A stretch of DNA of 20,945 nt from positions 1 through 20,945 of the forward strand of contig DAOSBX010000040.1 of assembly GCA_035361075.1 (NCBI GenBank). Reading direction: 5' to 3'. Under the pieces are notes generated by a model. The model made no database searches. It had not been told where the DNA came from and worked only from the letters and a program-made list of their open reading frames with translations. Position numbers and translations under genes: made by a program. Of this stretch, positions 1 to 7,968 are shown one piece after another (the stretch's first letter is position 1; each line of letters begins with the position of its first letter). This DNA is from Candidatus Hydrogenedens sp. GTDB taxonomy: Bacteria; Hydrogenedentota; Hydrogenedentia; Hydrogenedentales; Hydrogenedentaceae.

Positions 1-101
1 CAGGTAGGGGTGTCTACATAATGTAATAATGTAGCGGGGGTATATTTGCTTAATGGTGGATAGGTTATAGTTAGAATATAGTTTGTTTTATCTCTTAATC
101 G

Positions 102-130
102 TTGACAATTCTTATAACATGACTTACAAT
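102..130 (+). promoter_or_regulatory. Orphan sigma70-type promoter-like site
   Basis: TTGACA (102-107), a 17-nt spacer and TACAAT (125-130) form a near-consensus sigma70 promoter. It points rightward into the 3' end of the convergent minus-strand beta-helix gene. No plus-strand gene follows: the first ATG (183), preceded by a purine-rich stretch, opens only seven codons. If active, the site would make an antisense RNA. The match is strong but chance occurrence in AT-rich DNA is possible. The remainder of bases 1-162 shows only a weak 6-bp inverted repeat (CTACAT 14-19 / ATGTAG 29-34). Confidence 0.4.
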
Positions 131-162
131 ACTTGATAACTGATAATTAGATTTTTGTAGGT

Positions 163-2364
163 TTATTTTGAAGAGAGGGGGCATGGGATTCTATCGTATT
201 TTTTAGGGAGGTTAACCCATTCGTCTTCACCATATAGTCCGATTTGTGACATATCAATCGGTTTGAAGCCTAATTTAAGTGCTGGTGAGTCGGCCTTTAA
301 TCGGAAGTCCCCTTTTTGGGAATCCACAAATAGGGGGTCGGCTATGATACTGTTCTTATCAAAGCCTAATTCTTGCCATTGCTGTAAGGATTTGCCTTTA
401 AAGGTAACTTCACCGATGGTGTTCCAATAACAGTTTTTATCCATTTGCCATTTATTGTTTGTCCAGTTGCTTCCTAATAGTTGATTGTTGTCATAGTAGA
501 CAATATTTCTCTCAAAGATAAAAGAGATGTGTTCTTCTTCTCTGCTTCTTATGATTTGTTCTCTTGCTGAGAGTGCAAAAATGTTGTTAATGACTTGGTT
601 TTCTCGTCCGTAGTGTTGATGGAAATTTCCCGTAAGGGTGTGATGAACGACATTGTTTTCCAAGACGATGAAGGAACTCCCTTCGTCTGTATAGAGTCCC
701 CAACCGCCGTATTGGTCCGGGTCACACATGATATCATGGATATGATTGTTCCTCAGTACTGTTTCTGGTGAAATGCCTAAGGTATAAATACCTCCCATGT
801 CTGCTAATTGTGCTTTTCCGATATTATGAATGTGGTTGTATTCAATACTATTATGATGTGCGGAACTGGGAGCATAACCCCAGCACCAACCTATGGACAT
901 TCCTGAATAACGGAAATCACATATTTCATTGTGAGTTACCTTATTATAAGAACTTCTACCTATCCATACGCCTATTCCTGCCCGTAATAAGCGACCACCC
1001 TCATGGATAAAGCAGTTGTCGACGAGATTGTTTCCACATCCTTTTTCCCCTAATTTTTCATATAAATACAATTGCTTTTTATCGGCGGTTTCTGGTCCTG
1101 TGGTTTCATCTGTTTCCGCATTAGCGGTTTCCCCTATTTTTATTCCGCCTGCCCCCATATCATACAAGTGACACTGGCGAATAACATTGTCTTGTGAACC
1201 CTCACGCCACCAGAAGGCATAGTTGCTAACATGCTGAACTGTACATTTTTCAAAGATACAATTTCGTGCCCCTACGCCCTGGATGGCTCCTGAAATGGAT
1301 ACTTCTGCTTGCGGGTCGGAATGTCCTCGGTCTCCAACAGAAAAATTGGTATAGGCAAATTCAATTCCCTTAAAAATCATGTCCTTGACAAATTTCTGGT
1401 CACCAGGATTTCCCTCAAATAACAACAATTGTTCCAGAACAGGAACAATAACTTCCGCAGTATTCATATCTTCATCAGGGTAAGGTATATAGTAGAGACG
1501 GCCTTCTTGACGGTTCAAATACCATTCACCTTGAGTATCAAGTCCCTCAAAAAGGTGCTCAATATAAAACTTCTGGTTCTCAGAAAAAGTGACACCAAAC
1601 CAAAAATTAGGGGGAACATTTAAATCCAAGCGTCTTTCATTGGTATCAATCGAACGAATAGGGAGCAATGGTACAGCCCATTTGCAGAAAATAACGCAGT
1701 AGCTATTGCTGATAGAATTCCAGGGTTGTATATCATCATTTTCTCCATAAAATACTTTTAAGGTGCCAGGTTGGTTTTCACCTTCGGGAATGTATTCATA
1801 CTTTTTCGCAGTGAAGAAGTCCTTTTTAGATGGATAATCCCCAAATGGGTTTGTAGCATTAGGTGTTCGTGCAGGTTGCCTCCGTTGTCGATTGACCCAA
1901 ACAGAACCCAGCGAAGATTTACTGTTTTTAAATTCTGGGACATCAGCAACCCACCATTTTTCTTCCTTTTTCCATCCTGAAATCTTTTTTCCACCCGAAA
2001 TAATAGGTTTTTCTCCTTGATAGGATTCGAAAATGGTTGGTGCTTTTTCTTTTCCAGAGTGCTCTGGTGTAATCTGAATAGGTTCATTCAATAGATAACT
2101 ACCACCTCTTAAAAAAACGTGTATCACCTTGTCGCCATTTTCAGAGTTTCGAATTCTCTTAACCTTATCAAGTACTGCTTGTATACTCCCTAAGGGACCA
2201 TCCGTTTTAGATTCATTTACTTCAGGTATGCTTCCTGACCAAGCATCATTTCCTTGTGGTGACACAAACAGGCAAATCTCATTCTCACTGGCGACGCTTT
2301 GGGATTTAGCCAAGAATGGGATGAATAACAAACAAAGTAAAGAGATTAAGAGACGTTGATTCAT
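163..2364 (-). CDS. Secreted right-handed parallel beta-helix protein, GH141-like
   Basis: A 733-residue exported protein. Residues 1-22 are a signal peptide (Asn-Gln-Arg, hydrophobic Leu/Ile/Phe core, then AKSQS). The N-terminal part contains 'SPQGNDAWSG' and 'LRGGSYLL', typical of secreted polysaccharide-active beta-helix proteins. From about residue 330 to 690 there are Asn-rich beta-helix coils of the 'NNLVDNCFI', 'NHIHDI' and 'ENNVVHH' kind. Two blocks resemble GH141 enzymes (family of BT1002 alpha-L-fucosidase and a clostridial xylanase): DMGGIYT (about 522-528) and YGGWGLYTDEG (about 552-562), followed by HYGRENQVINNIFA. A role in cleaving plant or algal glycans is inferred; the substrate cannot be read. 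The start is fixed by an AGGAG site six bases before the ATG. The gene stands alone and is divergent from the M23 gene. Sure of fold and export, less sure of family. Confidence 0.85.
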   Translation of the reverse strand: MNQRLLISLLCLLFIPFLAKSQSVASENEICLFVSPQGNDAWSGSIPEVNESKTDGPLGSIQAVLDKVKRIRNSENGDKVIHVFLRGGSYLLNEPIQITPEHSGKEKAPTIFESYQGEKPIISGGKKISGWKKEEKWWVADVPEFKNSKSSLGSVWVNRQRRQPARTPNATNPFGDYPSKKDFFTAKKYEYIPEGENQPGTLKVFYGENDDIQPWNSISNSYCVIFCKWAVPLLPIRSIDTNERRLDLNVPPNFWFGVTFSENQKFYIEHLFEGLDTQGEWYLNRQEGRLYYIPYPDEDMNTAEVIVPVLEQLLLFEGNPGDQKFVKDMIFKGIEFAYTNFSVGDRGHSDPQAEVSISGAIQGVGARNCIFEKCTVQHVSNYAFWWREGSQDNVIRQCHLYDMGAGGIKIGETANAETDETTGPETADKKQLYLYEKLGEKGCGNNLVDNCFIHEGGRLLRAGIGVWIGRSSYNKVTHNEICDFRYSGMSIGWCWGYAPSSAHHNSIEYNHIHNIGKAQLADMGGIYTLGISPETVLRNNHIHDIMCDPDQYGGWGLYTDEGSSFIVLENNVVHHTLTGNFHQHYGRENQVINNIFALSAREQIIRSREEEHISFIFERNIVYYDNNQLLGSNWTNNKWQMDKNCYWNTIGEVTFKGKSLQQWQELGFDKNSIIADPLFVDSQKGDFRLKADSPALKLGFKPIDMSQIGLYGEDEWVNLPKKYDRIPCPLSSK

Positions 2365-2396
2365 AGCATACTCCTTTTGCGTTGAAATGGTACTTC

Positions 2397-2402
2397 ATTA
2401 TA
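2397..2402 (-). promoter_or_regulatory. Putative -10 box for the beta-helix gene
   Basis: On the minus strand this is TATAAT, about 33 bases before the start codon. No convincing -35 hexamer is present at 16-18 bases. The AGGAG ribosome site lies between it and the ATG. Confidence 0.4.
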
Positions 2403-2502
2403 CATGAAAAGACAAATAGATATGAAAACTGAACTACCAAAGAGATGAACTTCTGAAATATTCAACCCCCTATTCGAATTCCGATGAGTTTTTTGAATGT
2501 AC

Positions 2503-2556
2503 TATGTGTTTTTATGTGATTTGGAGTTAGAAAGGGAATGTATGGTTTGTTATACT
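2503..2556 (+). promoter_or_regulatory. Promoter region of the M23 lipoprotein gene, with tandem decamer
   Basis: An extended -10 element, TG-T-TATACT, occupies 2548-2556, with no good -35 box (TAGAAA at 2528). About 26 bases upstream of the TG lies a tandem decamer, TATGTGTTTT (2503-2512) and TATGTGATTT (2513-2522), 9 of 10 identical and one helical turn apart. This is the usual position for an activator that compensates for a weak -35. The regulator is unknown. Confidence 0.4.
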
Positions 2557-2599
2557 TAATTGGTCTGGAATTAGCAAAATCATTTTTAAGAAGGTACAT

Positions 2600-3121
2600 A
2601 TGAAGAAAAAGTCTATCCATGTTTATTTTGTCATACTGGTTTTAAGTTTGTTTCTTTTCTCATGTGCACGGCATAGACATATTGCACCTTTACAGGTTCC
2701 AATTCGAGAAGAGGTTTCTAAGGGAGCATGGGGATTTCCACTTGCAAGTTCGTCATTTGTGGTTACTTCACCATTTGGCGAATCAAGGAGGCATAGAGGT
2801 AGACATTATAAACATCAAGGAATAGATATAAAGGCTGAAAAAAATACACCTGTATTGGCAACTCAAAAAGGTCAGGTAATTTTTGCAGGTAAATCAGGTG
2901 ATTATGGTTTGCTAGTCTGCATCAAACATGATATGAATTGGGAATCTCGTTATGCTCATTTACGGAAAATCAATGTTAAACGAGGTCAATCGGTAAAGAA
3001 GGGACAGGTTATCGGTAAAGTGGGCAAAAGCGGAAATGCAACAGGTTATCATTTGCATTTTGAGTTACGGCGAAATAATGTTCCTGTTAATCCACAACCC
3101 TATCTTTCCTCGAGAAAATAG
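2600..3121 (+). CDS. M23 family (LytM-type) murein endopeptidase, lipoprotein
   Basis: A 173-residue peptidoglycan hydrolase anchored by lipid. Residues 1-22 form a lipoprotein signal ending in the lipobox LFSC, so Cys22 is the predicted lipidated residue. The rest is essentially one LytM domain (about 53-168). All metal and catalytic residues of an active M23 enzyme are visible: His72 and Asp76 in HQGID, His120 in RYAHL, and His151 and His153 in HLHFE. It should cleave peptide cross-bridges of murein in the periplasm. It is not an EnvC/NlpD-type degenerate activator, because the zinc ligands are intact, and it lacks LysM and coiled-coil regions. The start is supported by AAGAAGGT ending four bases before the ATG. 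A 5-bp hairpin (TGAAG/CTTCA, 3128-3142) follows the stop but lacks a T-run, so read-through toward the convergent isomerase gene is possible. Confidence 0.92.
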   Translation: MKKKSIHVYFVILVLSLFLFSCARHRHIAPLQVPIREEVSKGAWGFPLASSSFVVTSPFGESRRHRGRHYKHQGIDIKAEKNTPVLATQKGQVIFAGKSGDYGLLVCIKHDMNWESRYAHLRKINVKRGQSVKKGQVIGKVGKSGNATGYHLHFELRRNNVPVNPQPYLSSRK

Positions 3122-3209
3122 CTTTCTTGAAGACAGACTTCACCTTAACTATTTACAATGCAATATCTTTATCTTTAATCTTTTGTATACCTGAGCAAAT
3201 TAAGTATTA

Positions 3210-3231
3210 ATGGAAATTTATAAATTACCAT
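3210..3231. repeat. Imperfect inverted repeat between convergent genes
   Basis: ATGGAAATTT and AAATTACCAT flank a 2-base centre and pair over 9 of 10 positions. It lies in the 157-bp gap between the M23 and isomerase 3' ends. There is no T-run on either side, so it is a weak terminator candidate at best. Confidence 0.25.
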
Positions 3232-3278
3232 ACATTACTTGACACAAGGGAAGTGACCTGTGCTACCGCCTTGTAGTA

Positions 3279-4367
3279 TCAACTATATTTAACACCCATT
3301 AAAAGTGAAAGGATGTATCTATCAAGTTCTTCATAGTCTCGCTCTGCTATGAGTTGTGCTACTAATTTTTTATCCATGGCTCTGACTTTTTCGACCAGTA
3401 GTTTAAACGTTGCCAGACTGTTCTTCAGATGTTTTGTATTGACTGCTTGTTTTTGAGTTCGCATTGTTTTGACATCCAAGCCAATCCATTCACCATTCCT
3501 ACCATATCCATATTCTTCAAGGACTCTTACCTGATTAAAAGCACGGCGGAGGTTATATGAGCCAAAGGATTTATCCTGGTCGAATTTTAATCCACCCTGG
3601 TCGTTTAAGTGCACACTTCTTAATTTTCGATGAGCCAATGCATATGCCATATCATCGGCTGGGTCTAATCCAGCAAGGATAGAATGTGCAGTCTCAACAA
3701 GACAACAAACACGGTCTGGGTCGTTCGTTATGTATGCCAAGCCAATAGCATGTCCGATAGTGGGAATAATTGCACTATCAACTGGCTCATTAGGTTTTGG
3801 CTCAATTAAGATAATAACATTTTTATCATAAGCGAGCATTTCGTTAATAGCGTCTCTGATTTGTAGAACTGCAAGTCGAACATTCTTACTCTCACGAATA
3901 TAGGTGCCTTCTCTCGCCAACCATAACACCATGTTATGTGTCCCTAAGATATTCATAATATCGATTGCCTTTTTCGTCCTTTCAATTGCATACTTCCGAC
4001 ATGCAGGGTCGTTGCTCGTATATGCACCATCAATAGTCTTGGGTGAAAACCATAAACGTGGTGCCACGAACTCCGCAACTAAACCTTCGTTGTCCAGCAT
4101 CTTTTTAACTTTTTTTGCTTCCTTTTCTATTTCAGAACCTGTTTTATTGTCCAAATCGGGCACAGCATCATCATCATGAAATTGCATACCATCAAAGCCT
4201 AATTCCTTAGCGACTCGCATCTTCTTTGCAAGTGGTTCGGGTTTTCGTACTGGTGGACCAAACGGGTCTGCTCCTTCATCAATATTCCACGGACCGAAAG
4301 AAAAACGATAAACCGCTTGCATATTTTTTGACTCTGCATTTGTGTTGCTATTCTTTTTTGTTGCCAT
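3279..4367 (-). CDS. Xylose isomerase-like TIM-barrel sugar isomerase (divergent xylA family)
   Basis: A 362-residue cytoplasmic protein aligning throughout with short (class I, actinobacterial-type) xylose isomerases, which interconvert D-xylose and D-xylulose with two divalent metals. Recognisable motifs: FHDDD with His64 and Asp67 (catalytic His-Asp pair), TSND (117-120), Trp149, EPKPNEP with metal ligand Glu189 and catalytic Lys191, Glu225 and His228, KFDQD with metal-2 ligands Asp263 and Asp265, and Asp298 in GLDVK. The one departure is the conserved metal-1 Asp of the family HxDLN motif, which aligns with His253 in VHLND; Asp256 is three residues away. The true substrate may therefore be another aldose. 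No xylulokinase gene is nearby. The AAGGAG site upstream of the ATG supports the start. A separate promoter and a palindrome lie in its leader. Family assignment is firm, substrate is not. Confidence 0.82.
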   Translation of the reverse strand: MATKKNSNTNAESKNMQAVYRFSFGPWNIDEGADPFGPPVRKPEPLAKKMRVAKELGFDGMQFHDDDAVPDLDNKTGSEIEKEAKKVKKMLDNEGLVAEFVAPRLWFSPKTIDGAYTSNDPACRKYAIERTKKAIDIMNILGTHNMVLWLAREGTYIRESKNVRLAVLQIRDAINEMLAYDKNVIILIEPKPNEPVDSAIIPTIGHAIGLAYITNDPDRVCCLVETAHSILAGLDPADDMAYALAHRKLRSVHLNDQGGLKFDQDKSFGSYNLRRAFNQVRVLEEYGYGRNGEWIGLDVKTMRTQKQAVNTKHLKNSLATFKLLVEKVRAMDKKLVAQLIAERDYEELDRYILSLLMGVKYS

Positions 4368-4426
4368 ACTCTGTTCTCCTTAAATTTAAGTTTTTATATA
4401 ACAAATAACTCTCCAAAGCAATTTGT

Positions 4427-4457
4427 GAATAAATAATAAATATTTATTCTTTTTTTG
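4427..4457 (+). terminator. 9-bp perfect inverted repeat with T8 tract
   Basis: GAATAAATA (4427-4435), ATAAA loop and TATTTATTC (4441-4449) form a perfect nine-pair stem. On the plus strand eight T residues follow (4450-4457), the form of an intrinsic terminator with an AT-only core. It would stop rightward antisense transcription through the isomerase gene. Read leftward, the same element sits just after the predicted start of the isomerase transcript and could be an operator or a leader hairpin. Confidence 0.4.
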
Positions 4458-4466
4458 CATTGGTTT

Positions 4467-4472
4467 ATTATA
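4467..4472 (-). promoter_or_regulatory. Putative -10 box for the isomerase gene
   Basis: TATAAT on the minus strand, about 100 bases before the start codon. The -35 region at the proper distance is poor (GGAATG). The predicted transcript would begin close to 4460, directly before the 4427-4449 inverted repeat. Confidence 0.35.
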
Positions 4473-4701
4473 TTCTTAACCACCCATTCCATTCCATTTT
4501 AACACAATTCTAACTTGAACAACCTACTTCGTTTTATTCAACACTTTTGCTTTAACAGTTCCTGAATGGGACAAAATATGAACTTAAAATGATGTAATTA
4601 TGACAATTGCAAAATGAATTTGGATAGGAGCCTATATAAAATACTGCCCTCGTAATTTTTTTATCAATAAGAATTATTGCTACCCTTTAAACGTTTTTAA
4701 T

Positions 4702-6129
4702 TTAATATGATTGAGCTGCAATGACGCGATATTTACAGGGTTTACCAGTTATCATACAGGGACCTTCTTCTTCGGGTGCATCAAATGGAATACAGCGTAT
4801 GGTCGATTTGGTCTCTTCTTTTAATCGTTGTTCTACTTCGGGATTGGTATGGTCAAGAAATACCCGGAAGAAACCACCTTGTTCAATTCGTTCTTTATAT
4901 TCATCATAAGAATCGACAGTAAATGTATTTGCTTCGGTTCTTTCTTTGGCTTTCTTGAAGAGGTTGTTTTGTATCTCTGTTAGGGTATTTTGCACGTGTT
5001 CTTTTAAATTATCAATACCCATAGTTATCTTTTCTGCATTGTCTCTTCTTACAAGGACTACTTGATGATTTTGCACATCACGGGGACCGATTTCGATTCG
5101 TAAAGGAACGCCTTTCAGTTCCCATTCATTGAATTTATAGCCAGGTTTATACTGGTCACGGTCATCAATTTTATAGAAAAGTGGGTCCCAATCGCTGGTG
5201 ATATTTCGTGCAAACTCAGACACTTTTTGCTGTTCTTCCTCACTACGCCAGATGGGGACAATTACTACGGGCAGAGGTGCTAATTTGGGGGGAATAACCA
5301 GCCCCTGGTCATCCGAATGTGTCATTATCATTCCACCAATAAGCCGTGTTGATACGCCCCAACTGGTAGCGTATACATATTTTAATTCTTTGTCTTTATC
5401 CTGAAACTTTACATCGAAGGCTTTTGCAAAATTCTGTCCTAAGTTATGGGATGTCCCTGCTTGCAAGGCTTTCCCATCCTGCATAAGGGCTTCGATGCAA
5501 TAGGTATGAATTGCACCTGCAAATTTTTCGGATTCTGTTTTTTTCCCCACAATTACGGGCATAGCCATATAATCTTCTGCAAACCGTTGGTATACTCGAA
5601 TCATTCGCAAGGTTTCTTCTTCTGCTTCCTCGAAAGAAGCATGAGCGGTATGACCTTCCTGCCAGAGAAATTCTGTGGTACGGAGGAAGAGCCGTGTTCG
5701 CATTTCCCAGCGACATACATTTGCCCATTGATTGATGAGCAGAGGTAAATCGCGGTAAGAACTTATCCAATTCTTATAAGTAGCCCAGATAATTGTTTCT
5801 GAGGTTGGGCGAATTACCAATGGTTCCTCTAAAGGTTTTCCGCCTCCATGCGTCACTACCGCACATTCTGGAGCAAAACCTTCTACATGTTCCGCTTCTT
5901 TTTTTAGGAAACTTTCAGGAATGAGCATAGGAAAATAAGCATTGACATGTCCTGTCTCTTTGAACATACGGTCGAGATTCTTTTGAATATTTTCCCAGAT
6001 ACCATAACCATTAGGTCGGATAACCATACAACCCTTTACAGGACTATAATCCGCTAATTCTGCTTTTAATACAATGTCAATATACCACTGGGAATAATCT
6101 TCAGAGCGTTTGGTTATTCCTTTGCTCAT
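4702..6129 (-). CDS. proS: Prolyl-tRNA synthetase, type 3 (archaeal/eukaryotic-like)
   Basis: A 475-residue class II aminoacyl-tRNA synthetase charging tRNA-Pro. The architecture is type 3: there is no bacterial-type editing (INS) insertion between motifs 2 and 3, and a C-terminal extension ends in a Cys-containing domain (GPCMITGKPC) and a terminal Tyr, as in archaeal and Thermus-like enzymes. Visible landmarks are the HGGG loop (94-97), the TSE proline loop (Thr109-Glu111), motif 2 (CRWEMRTR near 139-146, then FLRTTEFLWQEGHTAH) and motif 3 (WGVSTRLIGGMIMTH). The anticodon-binding domain lies around 285-380. It follows the ceramidase-like gene by 41 bp on the same strand. It has its own AAGGAAAGGA ribosome site and no clear separate promoter, so co-transcription is likely. 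Type 3 enzymes occur in many bacteria, so recent transfer need not be invoked. Confidence 0.96.
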   Translation of the reverse strand: MSKGITKRSEDYSQWYIDIVLKAELADYSPVKGCMVIRPNGYGIWENIQKNLDRMFKETGHVNAYFPMLIPESFLKKEAEHVEGFAPECAVVTHGGGKPLEEPLVIRPTSETIIWATYKNWISSYRDLPLLINQWANVCRWEMRTRLFLRTTEFLWQEGHTAHASFEEAEEETLRMIRVYQRFAEDYMAMPVIVGKKTESEKFAGAIHTYCIEALMQDGKALQAGTSHNLGQNFAKAFDVKFQDKDKELKYVYATSWGVSTRLIGGMIMTHSDDQGLVIPPKLAPLPVVIVPIWRSEEEQQKVSEFARNITSDWDPLFYKIDDRDQYKPGYKFNEWELKGVPLRIEIGPRDVQNHQVVLVRRDNAEKITMGIDNLKEHVQNTLTEIQNNLFKKAKERTEANTFTVDSYDEYKERIEQGGFFRVFLDHTNPEVEQRLKEETKSTIRCIPFDAPEEEGPCMITGKPCKYRVIAAQSY

Positions 6130-6170
6130 TTCGTTGCATCCTTTCCTTGAATCGTTTTACTTGGTTAGAG

Positions 6171-7808
6171 TTATTGACTTGTTTTTCGGGGATAGGCTTT
6201 GTTCATCCGTTGGATAAGTTCCAGAGCATTTTTATGATAAGTAGTTCCTACGTCTGGACCTCCGGAATTTACCTCTCCATACTGACTTTTTCCATATACA
6301 AATGGAGGTTTTGTGTCCCATTGCGATTTTGGAAGCATATAACCGATTTCATCGTTAGCCAAACCAATCACGAAAGCCATCCTGGCTCCCTTTTCCATTT
6401 CCATCCGAAGAGGAGGGGTTTCAACGGGGGTAGTTAGGTTAAAATCATTTCCTGGTAGAGCTTCGATATTGCCCTGAACAATTTCTGGGTATAATTCACC
6501 TGGAACGGTAGTAATCATAACATCACCGATACGAACAACATTCACCTCGCTTTTTGATTTACCACCCCAGTAATATCCTTCATGAATAAGCCCTAACATA
6601 ATTGCATATTTGAAATGTCCCCGCATGGGTGCAAGGTATGTTTTGGCAGACACAGCCAGTAGTGGATTTTCATTTTTCCATACATTCGGTCCGCGCAGTG
6701 CATTAATAGCAACAAGTGCAGTGTTATATCCTAAGGCTTCACCTTTTTCTAATGAAGATTCTTTATATACAGTGGTTCCAGAACGATCAGGGACTTCAAC
6801 ACCTAATTGTGTCATAAGGCCGCCAACCATTCCCTGAAAATATAAACACATACCACCAAAACCGGGTGCACCATTTGGTTCGGGAACACCATTTTCTAAT
6901 CCTTCACGAAGTGTATGGCAGAAATCTGATGAAAGGTAGTTGTTTTCACTACCCGATGATTCGGGATGGTTCCCCCATGAAACAAAGGTTGCGATGGTTT
7001 CATCTGTGTTAGGTTTTGTAAAGCGGAATAAATACATATTCAGGTCTATCACTTCTGGTTTTCGTGAATCACGAATAAAACCTTCTGGACCTACCTGCAC
7101 CTGTGTGCAATACATATCTGCGGGTTGTAAATTCTTAACTGCTTCTTCAATGGCTTCTTTTGCCATTTTTTGGATAAATTTCATGTGGCTATCATCGTAA
7201 CCAAATCCTGGAATATCTAACCCTTTAATTCGTTTCCAGAAAGTCCAGATTTTCATGGTATCCACTACTTCATGGCAGTGGGTAGATGAAAAAAGGATAT
7301 GGTCAACCTTTAAACTGGGGTCTATACTTTTGCGTATGGTTATGAAATCGTTATGGTATATACCAATAGCATCAAAACTTGCCATAACCAGCGTAACACC
7401 ATTATTACGAAATGCAATAGCACGAACCCATTGTGGGTCATGAATTCCTTTAGCAGGGCGATTTGTTCCAAAACCTGCTATCCAGATACCGTCAAATTTC
7501 CCATTCTTGTTTTTATCTACATACGTATCTATACCAGGGTCAAATTTACCATTATTGTTTACATCTTCCCAGGAATCGTAAAGGTCAAGAATAGGGGTAA
7601 TATCTCTTTTGGCAACACCCACTTCAAGGACACCTGGTTTCGGTGCTGTTGCAGGGTCAGGAATTAGAAAGTCTAAAGTATAGTTATGATATGGTCCCCG
7701 CGTGCGAGAATAAAGCCATAAGAAAAATGCAATGATAATCACAAGAATGATTATAAGTGTCCATCGTAAAATAGGATGTCTACCTAAAAAAGAGTCGGGA
7801 GAAAACAT
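6171..7808 (-). CDS. Neutral/alkaline ceramidase-like hydrolase, N-terminally membrane anchored
   Basis: A 545-residue protein of the neutral/alkaline non-lysosomal ceramidase superfamily, zinc amidases that split ceramide into sphingosine and fatty acid. The N-terminus has one hydrophobic helix (about 17-33) and no clear cleavage site, suggesting an anchor. The domain begins with LEVGVAKRDITP (61-72). Likely zinc ligands are in SSTHCHE (173-179, family THTH) and in SWGNHP (His280). Inserted after ITP are two calcium-loop-like motifs, DVNNNGKFD (82-90) and DKNKNGKFD (98-106), of dockerin/EF-hand type. The protein is shorter than characterised ceramidases (about 650-780 residues), so the C-terminal immunoglobulin-like domain appears absent. 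Many such genes in environmental bacteria have untested substrates. It is first in a likely two-gene transcript with proS, with AAAGGA before the ATG. Confidence 0.8.
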   Translation of the reverse strand: MFSPDSFLGRHPILRWTLIIILVIIIAFFLWLYSRTRGPYHNYTLDFLIPDPATAPKPGVLEVGVAKRDITPILDLYDSWEDVNNNGKFDPGIDTYVDKNKNGKFDGIWIAGFGTNRPAKGIHDPQWVRAIAFRNNGVTLVMASFDAIGIYHNDFITIRKSIDPSLKVDHILFSSTHCHEVVDTMKIWTFWKRIKGLDIPGFGYDDSHMKFIQKMAKEAIEEAVKNLQPADMYCTQVQVGPEGFIRDSRKPEVIDLNMYLFRFTKPNTDETIATFVSWGNHPESSGSENNYLSSDFCHTLREGLENGVPEPNGAPGFGGMCLYFQGMVGGLMTQLGVEVPDRSGTTVYKESSLEKGEALGYNTALVAINALRGPNVWKNENPLLAVSAKTYLAPMRGHFKYAIMLGLIHEGYYWGGKSKSEVNVVRIGDVMITTVPGELYPEIVQGNIEALPGNDFNLTTPVETPPLRMEMEKGARMAFVIGLANDEIGYMLPKSQWDTKPPFVYGKSQYGEVNSGGPDVGTTYHKNALELIQRMNKAYPRKTSQ

Positions 7809-7850
7809 AATTTTATTCCTTTTAATCAGAGGTTTTAAATGGCAATTGTG

Positions 7851-7856
7851 TATAAT
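7851..7856 (+). promoter_or_regulatory. Putative -10 box for the M16 protease gene
   Basis: A perfect TATAAT lies in the 160-bp gap between the divergent ceramidase-like and M16 genes, about 112 bases before the M16 start. A convincing -35 box was not seen. No clear minus-strand promoter for the ceramidase-like gene could be chosen. Confidence 0.35.
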
Positions 7857-7968
7857 TAGAGTGTTTGAAAAGACTATTGGTGTTGATTATATGATAAATG
7901 GGTATCTTATTTCATTCTTTTATCTACATCGTGTACATATAGATTTCTAATATTGAAAGGCTTTTAAC

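Larger units (their letters stand above)
4368..4701. other. 334-bp intergenic region, no gene
   Basis: It separates the 5' end of the isomerase gene from the 3' end of proS. No coding capacity is convincing on either strand. It holds the isomerase leader, a TATAAT-like box, the 4427-4449 inverted repeat, and a short hairpin CAATAA-GAA-TTATTG (4665-4679) after proS. On the proS transcript that hairpin is followed by A residues, not U residues, so it is not a classical terminator. Confidence 0.6.

Noticed and set aside
183..206. Short open frame after a purine-rich site downstream of the orphan promoter
   Set aside because: Only seven codons, and lies antisense within the end of the beta-helix gene.
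4665..4679. CAATAA/TTATTG hairpin as a proS terminator
   Set aside because: On the proS transcript strand it is followed by A residues, not U residues, and the stem is AT-only.
5444..5770. Open frames of about 100 codons on both strands within proS
   Set aside because: They overlap conserved synthetase motifs in another frame and look like frame shadows.
6130..6170. T-box or other riboswitch controlling proS
   Set aside because: The gap to the upstream gene is only 41 bases, too short for such a leader.
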